A stretch of DNA of 64,000 nucleotides from Gigaspora margarita. Its lineage: Eukaryota > Glomeromycota > Glomeromycetes > Diversisporales > Gigasporaceae. Below, piece after piece: positions 45,208-57,761 of the stretch; positions within the stretch are counted from its first letter, which is position 1, and each line of letters opens with the position of its first letter. Under the pieces are notes generated by a model that made no database searches, was not told the origin of the DNA, and saw only the letters and a program-made list of their open reading frames with translations. Position numbers and translations under genes: made by a program. Where the stretch lies: contig WTPW01000017.1 of assembly GCA_009809945.1 (NCBI GenBank), positions 112,893 to 176,892 of the forward strand. The letters run 5' to 3'.

Positions 45208-48200
45208 CTCCTCTGCATTAACTAATTGTTATTACAAAATATACATCTCAAATCACAACCCATCTCTGAACAAAATAGAGGCCAGTTTGGGCTCTGCCCT
45301 ACTGGTTCACAACATTATTTAACTCTATATACACAATACTAACACATATCTAGACACATCCATCTGTATAAACTTTACTTTTCTAAAAACAAAACCAGTA
45401 TAATTTCGACTTATCTACTATCAAATTACCCCAATCTTCTTACCTAAACCCAAAGACAAATCTCGCTATGGATAAATAAAGCTAAAATGAGAAACTGGCA
45501 TATAATCAAATAGAAGATTTAATGCAAATGCTAACGTAGGCTGTAAACTAAGACTTCTACTATTCACAGACTTAAGCATAAATAATTTCACTAGCTTACT
45601 TGACTTTTATGGAATCACTGATCCAACCTGGTATAACAATACATCCAGTTCGCAAATCAATGACATTTGGGTATTTCTGAATATACTCCTTGACCTCGAC
45701 TGACTGATACTGACCATTTCGCAGGGTATATCTGATAGTGATCACATAATAATCTCTACTACATGGTATACAAACTTTACTCCAAGGATACCCCGCAACA
45801 AAAAAAAGAAATAAAAAATATACAAGTACAAAAAAATGACAAAAGAGAAATAGGAAGACTTCATAGCCAACATAACATCCCAATCAACATCTACTCCACC
45901 CTCACCCACAATCAATAACCTAGATCAAATTAATAAAAGCTAGCATATCTGGTTTTCAACAATAAAACAAGCTGCAAATGCTTATATCCTGATTGCACAA
46001 ATTGCTTCTAAACCTTTTCATGCACTCTCTCTTAAAGCCACGAACCTCCATAATGCGTTAAAACACATTAATAAATGCCTATATACCTTTCTCTGCACTA
46101 AACCTTCGAATTCCAAAAAACACACAATTTCAAAAATTAACGATCACCTAAATAAGGCCCTTACCCCAATAAAAATGCTCAGATTTTTTATAATGTCTAT
46201 GACATTGGCCTATTCAGCCCTGACAATAATCCTGATTCAAATTTTACTAGAATTTAAAAGATAATTAGATATATCAAAACAACAATATGGAATAGCCAAA
46301 ACATAAAACAAAATCAAGCACAAGTGGATAGAATCAAATATTACACCAACTGCAGATATGCAGACTTCAAAGACAATACCATCATATGATAAATAGCATT
46401 CTTAAAAGAGATCAAGATAAAATAAGCCTGATAAGGTGAACACAGCTGACAATATTATCACAGATCAAACTCAAATAAAAGAAGTAGTAAGTGACCACTT
46501 CCAGAACTGGACAAAAGCGAACCCCACAGACAAGATATACTGGAAAGAATGGAAACTATACTATGCTCCTCTAAATAATATACACCCTACTACATATGAG
46601 CCATTACTTGAACCATTTATGTTAGAGGAACAGACTGTATAATCAACAAAGCTCCTACAAAGAAAGTGACCAGCCCAAACAGTATTCAACGAACTAATAC
46701 AATACATCCCTTTACTTTTATTAAACAATCTTCTACAATTATTCAATGTTTGCTTAGGTCTGGAATAGGTTCCAAAACAATGGTTGGCTGCAAATATATG
46801 GGCTATATCAAAAAAAGAAAGATATGATCACAATCTCAATAACACATAACCCAAAATCCTAATTGATCACACACATAAACTCTTTACTAAATTACTAACA
46901 AACAGACTCTCTGACATACTTTTTCAATACCAAATCCTCTTATCTAAAAACCATGCAGCTCTTCCTTTCCAATCCACACTATGACAGATATTAGAATTGA
47001 CCTCGATAATAGAACACACAAACTTGAACAAGAAAAAACTCTGGCTGCTCCTACAAGACATGTCCAAGGCATTTGACTCTATTAATATTCTGATGCTTAT
47101 GAAGGCCCTAAAACAAATCAGAGTTCTTAGACCCTTAATCAACTTACTAATATATATACTCACTCACCACACTAATCGTATCATTACTGATTTCAGTTTA
47201 ACAACATCATATATAGTAGAAGATGAAATCAATCAGAGGGAAACAATATCTCCTCTCCTATAGAGAATATATTATGACCCTCTTATCACACAAATATACA
47301 ATGAACATACTAGATATGAAGGCATAATCTCATCGAAACCTTTATCTAAAACCATCCACACTTCTATAATGGCATACATGGACATTTCATTATAGATTGC
47401 CCTAAAAAAGAACACTTCAAAAAAAATATTGGCTACTGCAAATTCCTTCTATAAATCAAATAAGATAAAGGTCAACTCTAATAAATCTACCCTAATCACC
47501 AACTCCTGTACCAGCAATAGAACCCTAATCTTCAATAAATACCCAATCATTTTCAAAAAACAATCTGAACCTATTAAATATCTGGTGACTTGGTTCTGCC
47601 TCATCTCTAACATTCTTCCTGCCCAGAAACTAGTATAGATGAAACAAAACAATGCATCAACAAGATGCAAAGATCTATCATAACTAGCAAACAGGCTATC
47701 TACATTATCAATAACATTATAATTCCTCGCTTAACATACCACCTTTATAGCACCTATCTGAACATGGTCAGATTAGCATATTAACAAATATCTATACTAA
47801 CTTAACCAAAAATAAAGCTAAACTTTTATGTAATATTCCCAATTCCTTCCTATTCCACTCTTAAATCTATGCCCTAAAGCTGCTAGCCCAAGTACAAGAC
47901 TACCACCTCTCGACCACATTTCTTAGGAACATCAATTACCCTAAATTTGACAACTCCTTCATAAAATTAGATTGCAAAAACTACAGGACTCCATGAAATC
48001 AAATCTATCAATCCTCTAATCCCTTCTGCTATTCCCTTCTAAACAATTAAACACATACACTACACAAACCATACTAATACTTTATTCATTAAATGTTAGT
48101 TTGCATCGCTGCACTCTTACCGAATGGCCAATTCCCAATACCATAAAAAGCACCTCACTAAACGATATTTTAAAACAATACCTTGCATCTTATCTAATGA

Positions 48201-50400
48201 AAGAAAAAATGAATATATATAATGTTACATGTATAGAACAATTTTTGAACTCTTCCAATTCAAACTTTTTGAACTGGCATAGCTTTCATCACAATATCCA
48301 GAAAATCCCACCAGGATGTACCCCATGCTGGTTTACGGATGCCCAAGAACTAATACAAGATACTACTAATTCCACATCAATATACATATACCCAATCCAT
48401 ATACTTTAACAAAATGGACTCCAAAAAAGAAGTCATGGGCATACATGTTAGACTTTGAGATCAGAAAAATTAATCACATCAAAAATAACACAGCATACAT
48501 CCAACATTATACACAGACTGATAATGTGTTAACACCTTGTTCTGGATATCATCTAAAAGATCTTATTATTATAGCAAAGAGCTGCTTCTTTAGCTAAGCT
48601 TCAAGAAAATCATCTATGCTAATATTCCAGACCTGATCTGTGCAACATAGCTATTCAAAGACAACAAGTGCAAAAACTCTATAACACAGATGGAACCTCT
48701 ACCAAGACCTCTAAATATTTTTTCACCCTTCCTAAAGGAAACCTGGAAAAAATGGAAAAAATTAACAATACAAACTGGAAAATAACTGTACACCTACTAA
48801 CTACTCCCTGAGCCCAATACAATCAAAATTGACCAACAACCACCTGCTCTTTCAGAACTATACTGTACATTTGGGGCTGTACAAACCTTGCATAGTACAA
48901 TACAATTAATACAACTCTTATGTTGTACACATTCATTGTGACTACTAGAGATCCACAATTTGATTTGATCTTCAAATATTTAAATCAAATATTTGATCAA
49001 ATTCAAATTTGGCTATATTTGATTTGATCAAATTCAAATCTGGCCAAATTTGATTTGATTTGACAAATATTTGATTTGATTTGAAAATTACTATTAAAAA
49101 TTCAAATTCAAATCAAATTCAAATCCAAATATTTGAATCAAATAAATTCAAATCAGGGTTAATTTGATTTGATCAAATTCAAATTGATCCAATATTTGAT
49201 TTGATTTGATTTGAGGAACCCTAGTGACCACGCTCTTGCCAGGACCAATGGCTATCATCTCTAACAATCACATATTCATCAAACTTATCAAACAAACTCA
49301 ACTAATCAAACTACATAAACTGAACATACTGGATAAGTCTGAATGCTTACATACACTTTGTGTAATAAAACCCTTACTTTAAATATTCATACTACCTTTT
49401 AACTAAACAAATAACTGAAATATACTCAACAACCAAACACGGTCATTAAAATGGATATAATCCCCCATAACCTCCTAGTCATCAAATATACCCCATGCAT
49501 CCTATCCTCACCATGTTTATATCACTTGAAAAATACTATTAATGAAATTATCAAAATTACCAACCATTTTCACTAAAAGAATCAGAACAGGGTAAATACT
49601 TTCACTAATCTTCAACTAAACTTAACACTAATTTACTTTTCTCTCAAAGAAAAACCTTCATCTCTACATACTAACCCAAACTATTCTAAACTAAAAAGCT
49701 TTAAAGTTAAGTTACTCGCAGAAGAATTATCCATATACCTAAAATTACACTACCGTAATCCAATAAAATATCCAAATCATCTCTGTTCACATTGTAGAAA
49801 TTAACCAGAAACTACAGCACACTTACTAACCTGCCAGTGCAACTCTTCTTTTCTGGACTCTCTCCTTCAAGATACTATCAACACACTAGCTACTGAACTA
49901 TTGCTAAATACTACAAGATTATTTGACTTCATTACATTATACAAATATCTCCACGTAGCATAGCAACTGCCATTAGGATTCTTTACTGCCACAACACTCT
50001 CCCCATTTGAAAAAATAGCAGACAAGATAGAATATGCCCTCTTACTGCATCATCTAATTATAAAATTAATATATCACGAACTTTGGTTACCTTCCTGTCA
50101 ATACACCTATGACTTTATCCTTCTTAATCCCCTCAGATAATTAGTCCACCCAGTTTACCCACTCTATATTAGCTACACTGACTATTAATACTAGAATTTA
50201 GCTATATATTACTAATGGACATTTATACAAAAAATACTTATATGACTAGAGGTTCTATAACCTTTCTAGCACAGCTTAGGTCGAGAGTAAATTAGCTCTT
50301 ACCCCTACTTTCCTTTCATTCTTATAAAATTGTATATAAATATATGTAGTTATTATTTGAATATATAAAGAATAGAGAATAGATCTCGTTGTATAAAAAA
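45208..50400 (+). pseudogene. LINE1 3' part: endonuclease remainder, RT, RNase H region, finger, 3' end
   Basis: Continues LINE1 after the Z insertion. Endonuclease remainder: a degraded DFNA-like block near 45510 and SDSDHIII near 45735. A region homologous to LINE2 (IITDQTQIKEVVSDHFQNW) is at 46450. Reverse transcriptase: LLQDMSKAFDSIN at about 47052, ETISPLL near 47240 and AYMDI near 47372, where the second catalytic Asp of YMDD is lost. Later, a CSHC...H...C finger near 49785-49845. The 3' end is at about 50380-50400, with TTGTATAAAAAAAATAG. Many stops and frameshifts; two stops (47261, 47393) replace expected Trp codons. A hAT-like MITE (48946-49223) interrupts it. Clearly older than LINE2 but of the same clade. 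Confidence 0.78.
48946..49223. mobile_element. hAT-like MITE in LINE1
   Basis: 278 bases starting TAGAGATCC and ending GAGGAACCCTA, filled with ATTTGATTTGATCAAAT-type motifs as in 26323-26587 and 27211-27469. The 8-base flanks are GTGACTAC (48938-48945) and GTGACCAC (49224-49231), one mismatch. Younger than LINE1. Confidence 0.88.
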
Positions 50401-51404
50401 AATAGTTCTTTATTCAAATATAAAGCAGCTTCATATCAAATTAAGTGCATATTTATTCTGCCTTTTGTTAATTTACATTCCTGGTTTTGCGTGATAACTT
50501 CATGCAGCTATCTAGTGATTTATACCAAGAACAGAGTGATGTAAATCATGAAGTGGAGAGTTATACAGCAATCAAAATGGTGTATATCTGCAAAATCTTG
50601 GATCTGATTGGAGCACGTGATGTTATACATCACTTGGTGCTTAATTTTTGTCTGTCTATCATCGCATGGACTGTCTTGATGCTTAATTTTCACCTGTCTA
50701 TCATCGCATAAACTATCTTGAATACTTAATTTAGGCGCCTAATTTCTTGTTAATGTGGCTAGTACTATGGTATAATAAGACATATGACTGTTAAAAAAAA
50801 ATGCAATTGTCTGTAAAATAAAATTACAAATGCTAAAACAACCTATAGTAAAATTGCTTTTTAGATATAAATATCGGTGACCTGATACAAATTTGCAAAT
50901 CTATTCACTCAATATTTGGCATTTTTCATTTTTTTCATAGGATTTTTTATTAGGCTGATTAAATAACAATCTCTGATTATCAAAGATAAAAATGAAAGAA
51001 TTTGTTAATCATTAATGCAACTCTCTTAAAATCATAAAATGTAAATTTTCCAAATTTGCTTCTGTTGTTTGATTACCTAATATATGCTAACGAATTTGAA
51101 AGAGTTTTGTATAATGGTCATGATTCAAGAACAAGTCTGATAACAAGAACAATAGCTCCGCAATAAATAAATAAAAATTCATAAATATATTAGCAAATAC
51201 TAAAAAAAAATTACATTCCACTAAAGATTCAGATTATTGATTTCTGGATTTTTCCATTTTTCATAAATTTTTGGTTGGAATTTTGTTAACCAATAAATGG
51301 CTTAGGATAATCTTTTCCAACCTCCATTTTATTTTGGTAACAATGAAAAGGTTGTCTAAAGTAGGTACCAATTATCAGGTGCTTTATGTTCAGTTTTTTT
51401 TACC
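50401..51404. other. Intergenic with a 42-bp tandem repeat
   Basis: Two and a half copies of a 42-base unit (CTTGATGCTTAATTTTCACC...TCTATCATCGCATAAACTAT-like) at 50633-50733. The open frame 50487-50711 ends inside this repeat and has no recognisable homologue. The rest is A+T-rich and empty. Confidence 0.6.
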
Positions 51405-51582
51405 TAGAGGTTGGAACTAAATTTAAATATTTGAGTTTATTACATCAATATTCAATTTTATTACACAAAAATTGGAGTTTATTACATTAATAATTAATAA
51501 TTAATGTGATAACAAATTTTTAAATACTAAATCAAATTTTGATATGATAGACTTGAATATTTAAATTCAGTTCCAACCTCTA
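51405..51582. mobile_element. 178-bp TIR MITE, TAGAGGTTGGAACT ends
   Basis: Left TAGAGGTTGGAACTAAATTT, right the inverse of TAGAGGTTGGAACTGAATTT, so TIRs of at least 27 bases. TAGAG ends look hAT-like, but no matching 8-base flanks were seen. Non-coding. Confidence 0.65.
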
Positions 51583-51589
51583 TAATAGT

Positions 51590-53294
51590 TACATCCATGG
51601 TTAAACAAAATTTGAATATCTTCCAACAGACCCTCTGGATCATTTGTTATTTTAAATTTACCAGATATATCCTTTTTATTTTTCTTTGTTCAATCATTAT
51701 CATTGTTTTGGTAGCTATTTATCCTTTCTTTTGTAATTTCTTGTTTGCTATCTTTTCTTGTTTTTTATTTCCTAAACCAACCTTTAGCAAAAAGTTAAAA
51801 AGTTTACTGTCTTCTTCTCTTTCCTTTTAATCTTGATCACATGACCATCTGTTTCATTTTGGAAAGCTGTTTTCTCTGAAGCACATTCAACTCTTATTTG
51901 GTTATTTTGACTAGGTAGAGAGTAAGAATGCTTTTCATTATTATTATTAATGACTAAGGCAACCTCTTGTAACAATTTTATCATCAGTTCCACAGGACAC
52001 TCTCTATAGCTGGTACTGGAACTGTTTACTTGTGGTATTAGAGAAAGCACTACTATGGCAATTGAGAAGAGTTTGTCACTATGTTGGGTACTGTAGCAAA
52101 GTTGTAACGGGCTTGACCACAAGTAGGCTATGTGCCATAGTTATTTCACAAAACCAGGCCCTTTCCATAGCTTCCAAAAGAGTACTTGGTATAAATCGAT
52201 AGACAGACAACAACAAATCCAAATGAAGACCTTGCATGAACATCTGGACCCTTATAACTTCAGGTTACCAATTCCAACCTTAGACAGATGATGAAACAAC
52301 ATCAATATATCAGTAGCATACTGATCTACCAATTCTAAGGCACCTTGCCTTCGAGTTAATAACTCTGTGTTCACTGGTCATTAAAGCTGGTATACAGAAA
52401 CTCAAAAGGAACTAGTGTACCAAACTTTGTCCTGCACACTCACATTATCCCAGTACAGAATCCTTGGTTCTTTACTTTTTCGATCTTCCCACCAATATAC
52501 AGCTAGGCTCATCAAACTAGCACCTCCAACAGCAAGATTTTTTGTGCCTACAATTTTATTTGCCTCAAAAGTGCTGTTACCCAATTCTAGCTATTTGGCC
52601 AGGTCCTGATTTCCTCCATTGTAAGCTAGGATCTTTACAAAGGTTTGTTCCTCCAAATTCATCTGGGATCTTGTATTCAGTTCAAACCGTTCACTATTTC
52701 CTAAAATAGTTGTTGGAGTTGGTAGTTCGAATTGTTGGGTTGGTTTTCATCTACAAACCCATTATTATTCATGTAGGAACTCCCATTTTCCATAACCATA
52801 TCACCATTATTCGACATGTTTTTCTACATACTTAAGCTTTAACAACACCTTTTATTATAAAAAGATGTGGAGATATAACAATCATTCACAAATGGGCACC
52901 AAAAATGTTGTGGCCTTGGGAGAGACTTCCAAAACTTCGTATGCCAATTTAGCTACTGGGCCACAATCATTGAGGGTTCGGATATTTGTAAACGAATGTA
53001 TTTTTTATTAAATATTGGGAGAACAATTTATACACATATGCGTGTGTAAAGACTATCTACAAAAATTATCTGTTCTAAAACTAACAAACCTTTTAAAAAA
53101 CTCTCTTTACTCAATGCACAAAGCGATCCCTTTTATATATCCCATCAAGAATTACCTGATTACCAAGAGTGAGGTAAGAGTTACGACTATTTGCAAGAAA
53201 TGTGGTAATGGAAATTTACTACGCAGAATGTAGTAATCGTTACCCGGAAATGTGTAATAATTCTATCATAATATTGCCACTGAACTGTTAAACA
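51590..53294 (-). mobile_element. Ty3/gypsy-like retrotransposon fossil: gag-like region and 5' LTR
   Basis: Minus-strand remnant. The gag-like region runs from about 52817 down to about 51790, with a capsid-type block rich in Trp/Tyr near 52500 and a Lys/Arg-rich end. Upstream lies a possible primer-binding segment next to TGGTGCCCA (about 52888-52905). A probable LTR, 52909-53294, begins and ends in TG...CA on both strands. No pol region and no second LTR were found in the window. It is broken, with a handful of breaks, and truncated. Moderately old. Family is inferred from gag composition and layout. Confidence 0.6.
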
Positions 53295-53522
53295 CATCAG
53301 GAAAAAGAAGACAATGAAAAAATTTCATATAAAGATGTAATTTAATTTACGACACGGTAATGATTTTTTGAACGTGTAGATACTGTAACTTGAGCTCAAA
53401 TTTTATATGCGTTCAAACTCTGTTTTTATTAATTAAAGAAATAGGTTTCTATCTAAATTTAATACATATAAATTTACGTAAAAAGAATTAATTAATCATC
53501 TATATACAACTTTAATTATGGT

Positions 53523-54884
53523 CTATTTAAAAGCTTTGTTTAATTCGATTTCGGCAGATTTTTGATAATAAGTAAACGCTTTATATTCATCTTTTTCAAC
53601 ACCAATTCCATTAAGATAACAATAACCAACCATATATATTCCTCTAGAGTGATTCATTTTTGCAGAATTTAGATAATAAATAAATGCCTTATTGTTATCC
53701 TTTTCAATTCCAATTCCATTTTGATAACAATATCCAACATTATGTGTCCCTTTAGCATGCCCCATCTCTGCAGATTTTTGATAATATTCGAATGCTTTAT
53801 GTTCATTTTCTTCAACACCAATTCCAAAAAGATAACAATATCCAACATTATTTATTCCATCGGCACTACCCATCTCTGCTGATTTTTTATAATAAACGAA
53901 TGCCTTATTTTCATCCTTTTCAACACCAATTCCTTCATCATAACAATGCCCAACATTATTTGTTGCAATTGCATGCCCCATTTCTGCGGATTTTTGATAA
54001 TAAATGAATGCCTTATGATCATCCTTTTCAATACCAATTCCATGACGATAACAATATCCAACACGAAATGTTCCATCAGCATCCTCCATATCTGCAGATT
54101 GTTTATAATAAATGAATGCCTTATTTTCATCCTTTGTAACACCACTTCCATGACGATAACAATATCCAACCATGTATGCACCTCCAGCATCTCCCATCTC
54201 TGCAGCTTTTTGATAATTAATGAATGCCTTATATTTATCTTTTTCAACACCGATTCCTTCATCGTAACAACACCCGACACTAAAGACTCCACATGCGTTT
54301 CCCATTTCTGCAGATTTTTGATAACAAATAAATGCTTTATGTTCATCTTTTTGAACACCAATTCCTTTTTTATAACAGACACCGATGAGAAATATTCCTT
54401 CAGAATCACCCATATCAGCAGACTTTTGATAATAAGTAAATGCCTTATTTTCATCCTTTTCAACCCATTTACCATAACGATAACAGCTTGCAAGAATGAT
54501 TTGAGCCATAGGATTGAGTTGATCATTTAAGCAAAAATTGATAATGCGGCCTGGATTCTGCATGTTTTTAATTAGAAATTGTTCTAATGCATCAAGAATT
54601 GACCGGGAATTTTTGCCTTTTAATCTTTCTTCATTATATAGAGTGCAAATTTCATTAAAAATTTTCTTAAGAAATTCATGTGAAAAATCTTTTGATTCTT
54701 TATCATCTAAATATAATTGGGAAAAACTATTAGTTATTAGAATAATATTTGATGGTTTGTCAATTTTGTCTGGCTGTTCTACAAAGTGGTTTTCGCAAAG
54801 TATCATCTTGTCAATTTTTTCTGACTGCTCTACAAAGCGGTCTTCATAAAGTATCATTTTGTCGCAAGAAAAAATGTGATACAT
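53523..54884 (-). CDS. Sel1-like repeat protein (nine repeats)
   Basis: Intact single-exon reading frame of 453 residues from the ATG at 54884. The frame stays open to 54902 but begins there with TTG, so the first in-frame ATG is used. Residues (counted from the 54902 frame): 1-50 contain an approximate 16-residue duplication (DKMILYEDRFVEQSEKI / DKMILCENHFVEQPDKI); about 60-132 form a helical linker (FLKKIFNEICTLYNEERLKG); 133-456 are nine 36-residue Sel1-like repeats with consensus GxxxVGYCYxxGIGVEKDE, KAFxYYQKSAEMGxA. Sel1 repeats are alpha-solenoid protein-protein interaction modules; in glomeromycetes they are greatly expanded and often follow a protein kinase domain. No kinase is encoded here, so this is a stand-alone adaptor, a truncated paralogue, or lacks an unrecognised upstream exon. 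Opposite-strand and frame-shifted open frames here are repeat-driven shadows. Flanked by a gypsy fossil and a hAT-like element. No signal peptide or membrane segment seen. Confidence 0.9.
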   Translation of the reverse strand: MYHIFSCDKMILYEDRFVEQSEKIDKMILCENHFVEQPDKIDKPSNIILITNSFSQLYLDDKESKDFSHEFLKKIFNEICTLYNEERLKGKNSRSILDALEQFLIKNMQNPGRIINFCLNDQLNPMAQIILASCYRYGKWVEKDENKAFTYYQKSADMGDSEGIFLIGVCYKKGIGVQKDEHKAFICYQKSAEMGNACGVFSVGCCYDEGIGVEKDKYKAFINYQKAAEMGDAGGAYMVGYCYRHGSGVTKDENKAFIYYKQSADMEDADGTFRVGYCYRHGIGIEKDDHKAFIYYQKSAEMGHAIATNNVGHCYDEGIGVEKDENKAFVYYKKSAEMGSADGINNVGYCYLFGIGVEENEHKAFEYYQKSAEMGHAKGTHNVGYCYQNGIGIEKDNNKAFIYYLNSAKMNHSRGIYMVGYCYLNGIGVEKDEYKAFTYYQKSAEIELNKAFK

Positions 54885-55070
54885 TTCATTTGGAAGTATC
54901 AAATTTTATTGAAGATTTGTATTACGTTGTGCAACGTTAATTGATTTGATTAACAACTCTCATTCGTGTATTCAGTATCGAACGATTTTACAGTTCGCGT
55001 TGTTTGTATAGATAACCAAATATGGTTATAAAAGAGATATGCATAACTATATAAAATAGGAAATGGAGTA
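54885..55070 (-). promoter_or_regulatory. Putative promoter region of the Sel1-repeat gene
   Basis: Upstream of the ATG on the minus strand lie two TATA-like strings (TTTTATATAG at about 55051-55060 and TTTTATAACC at about 55030-55039) and a small palindrome AACCAAATATGGTT near 55016. This is weak support in A+T-rich DNA; no start site is visible. Confidence 0.25.
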
Positions 55071-55904
55071 CAAAAATAAATAAGTTTGTACGGTTAAGAA
55101 GTTAAGGGATGATCATCGGATTCAAACTGTGCAGGGGCAAATCTTTAATGTTACAGGGACAGGGGTAATATTGGTTGGCTCTGTGTGTAGACGATCTCCA
55201 AATGTATAAATATTAATAAATTTGACAAAAACTAGTAACATGATGTATATAATCTCATAATTGATAAATTTGTGTGATTCGTTTTAATTTTAAATCGCTA
55301 AAACTTTTTTTTACATAAAATTTTATTTTTTATTAAAAAAACGGCCAAATAATTTTATAGTTAATGTAAGCTTTATAAATTAATTGGACGGTTTTTATAA
55401 AGTTTCCTGTATAAAAAAAAATTATAATGATTGAAATTAATGCTAGAAGATATAGATTTTGGAATTATACAGACTTTAAAATCTTTTAACTTACAACAAG
55501 TTAAAATTTTAAAATCAAATTTTAAGAACTAAACTAATCGTATTTAATATCTCACCTATATAAGCCCTAAAAATACCCATTACGATTGCATGTTTCTGGT
55601 TGCTTAGACTACTTAAACCATATCAAGTATAATGGCTCAGTTGGCCTAAAACATAATTTCCACTCAAAATTTGAGAAATTTTCATTCCTGCATTTAAATT
55701 TGACCAGAATCGGTTTAGTTTTCGATATTATGAAATTAGAACACAACATTTGGCAATTTCCTTTTAAGAGTTAGTATTACTCGCGGAAAACCAATCAAGA
55801 GCATAATTTTCGTTGTTCTGCATGCAGATTAGAACAGGTGCAGTTAGGGTTGTGTTACGAAATTACAAACTTATACGTATACAGAACATGTGACAGAAGC
55901 TTGG
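55071..55904. other. Intergenic, nothing recognised
   Basis: Apparently single-copy sequence with a less A+T-rich patch at 55105-55200. The open frame 55586-55774 (62 codons) lacks known motifs and is not supported as a gene. Confidence 0.45.
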
Positions 55905-55912
55905 GTTTCATG

Positions 55913-57230
55913 TAGGGATACCGCGGATCTGCGATAGCATAATCTGCGCATAAATTAGATTTTAGCGCAGAAGCATATGCGACAGCATATTCGCATATTA
56001 GGATGAATTTCGCATAATTAATAAAGCATAATCTGCGCATAAAATGCAGGAATTAAAAGATAAGTACTATCGGGTTTATCAATTTTCCTCACCAGTTCCC
56101 ATTTGATTATATGAAACATAAATCATCAGATTTGAAATTTCAAATAACGGTACGAATGTTACCGTAAGTAATAAAACATATCGTCAAAGCAATATAAAGT
56201 TTAACAAGAAACATATATTTTACTAAAATTTTGTAGGGAATTTTTTGTTAGGACGCAAAAGTAGAGTTGGGTTTCATGCGTGCGCATAATTGCGAATTGT
56301 GTGCATGTTTCCGAATCATGCGCATTTTACACAGGTAAAACTATAAATATTTTCTAAATTTATTATGGCAGAAAACCTTTGATGTGATATACAACTTTAC
56401 CAATATTTTTATAAAATTATTAAAACTATCAGATCGAAGATCTAATGTAACGTGAAATCGAAGGAATAGAGGCATTTTAAAAAAATGCGAGTAACTCATA
56501 ATTTGCTTATGAAACCTCCTTCGCATTTTAACAAAAAAAATTTCTTGCGAAATTTTGAGTAGAGACAGTCTTTGCTAATTCTCTACTTACCTTTGCTTTA
56601 ATGCTAACACTTACCCTAAATTATTATAATTATTATATTATTAGTTTGTTTTGATCTCATATCTAAACTTATTGTTATTGAATATGTTATAAAATTCTGT
56701 TTAGAATACCACAATAAAAGTTGCATATTACACCATAAGTTTTGATATGAAAATTTTTTAGAAAACTGTTGGAAAAGGTAATATCTAACAAAGGTTTTCT
56801 GGCATAATAAATTTAGAAAACAATTACAGTTTTACCTGTGTTACCCCATCAAAGTTTCTTTTATTTTTTTTTTATTATGCACGAATTTTCAAAAAATGCG
56901 TACAATATGCATTAATGCGCATGCGTATTTTATCCCATCTCCATGCAAATGAAGTTTTGTAATGCGATTCTTTTCAATAATTTTATAGTACACAGATGCT
57001 GTGGTTTTATTGGTAAGTTACTGATGGGTTCAGTAACTTACGATAATGATAATAATAAAAATTTACAATGATAAATTTACAACTCTGGTGATCGCATATT
57101 TTCGCATATTTCTATCTGATTCGCATAATCTGTAGCATAATTTTAAAAAATTTATCGCATAATTCGCATAATTCAGGTTGTAAAGCAGGCAGAATTTGGG
57201 GTCTGTCGCAGCAGAAATTTTGGATCCCTA
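55913..57230. mobile_element. hAT-like non-autonomous element, 1.3 kb
   Basis: Starts TAGGGATACCGCGGATCTGC and ends GCAGAAATTTTGGATCCCTA. Exact 8-base target duplication GTTTCATG at 55905-55912 and 57231-57238. The subterminal regions hold many direct and inverted TCGCATAATCTGCG-type motifs, typical of hAT transposase-binding arrays. The interior contains a second inverted-repeat element (56329-56841). No transposase frame. Confidence 0.9.
56329..56841. mobile_element. Nested TIR element inside the hAT-like element
   Basis: Inverted ends ACACAGGTAAAACT...AAATTTATTATGGCAGAAAA (left) and the inverse at 56774-56841, about 70 bases with mismatches. The middle has CTTGCGAAATTTTGAG and CTTACCCTAAATT blocks shared with 57345-57643 and 61549-61841. 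No clear target duplication. Confidence 0.6.
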
Positions 57231-57344
57231 GTTTCATGTAAATTTCACGTGATATACAGTACCAGTACTGTGAAAAGTTTGGCCAGCATTATTGAACTAC
57301 TCCAGACAATCACATGGGATCATGTGATACTATGATCACGTTTC

Positions 57345-57643
57345 AACTGGGGTAAAATCACCACCAAAAAAAATTTCACGGCCAATCAAATTTCAAGATC
57401 AGGTGTAACGTAGCACGATCAGAAAAATTCAAAACAAACGTTCGCTTTGTCAAAAATCGCCTATAACTCAAAATCTAGTCTATGAAAGGACCTTCTGCGC
57501 ATTAGTTAAAAAATTTCCTTGCGAATTTTGATATATATAGTACCTTCTAACCCTAGCCTAATAGCAATACTAATCCTAAACAAACAAAAAATTTATTTCG
57601 AAGTAGGTTTGAAATTTTTTTAGGTGGCGATTCTACCCTTGTG
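57345..57643. mobile_element. Mutator-like MITE with 9-bp flanking repeats
   Basis: Inner inverted ends GGGTAAAATCACCACC and GGGTAGAATCGCCACC, preceded by five less-conserved bases. Flanked by the exact 9-base direct repeat TCACGTTTC at 57336-57344 and 57644-57652. A 9-base duplication is characteristic of Mutator-like transposases. The interior has CTTGCGAATTTTGATA and a CTAACCCTAGCC tract. Confidence 0.7.
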
Positions 57644-57683
57644 TCACGTTTCTTACACACCAAATTTACCTAGCGGTAATTTT

Positions 57684-57745
57684 ATTGGATCAGTATGGTA
57701 CGTACGTGCGGATTTTAAAAATCCGCTTGTACTATACTGATCAAC
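57684..57745. repeat. Short hairpin
   Basis: GATCAGTATGGTACGTACGT then GCGGATTTT pairs with AAAATCCGC then TTGTACTATACTGATC, leaving almost no loop. It could be a tiny MITE or a structured RNA element. Confidence 0.55.
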
Positions 57746-57761
57746 ATAATTTAGTTGCATT

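Noticed and set aside
53852-54530. Long open frames overlapping the Sel1 gene (plus 53946-54530, minus 53852-54526)
   Set aside because: They are shadows created by the 108-base periodic repeat; only the 53523-54884 frame gives the Sel1 consensus.
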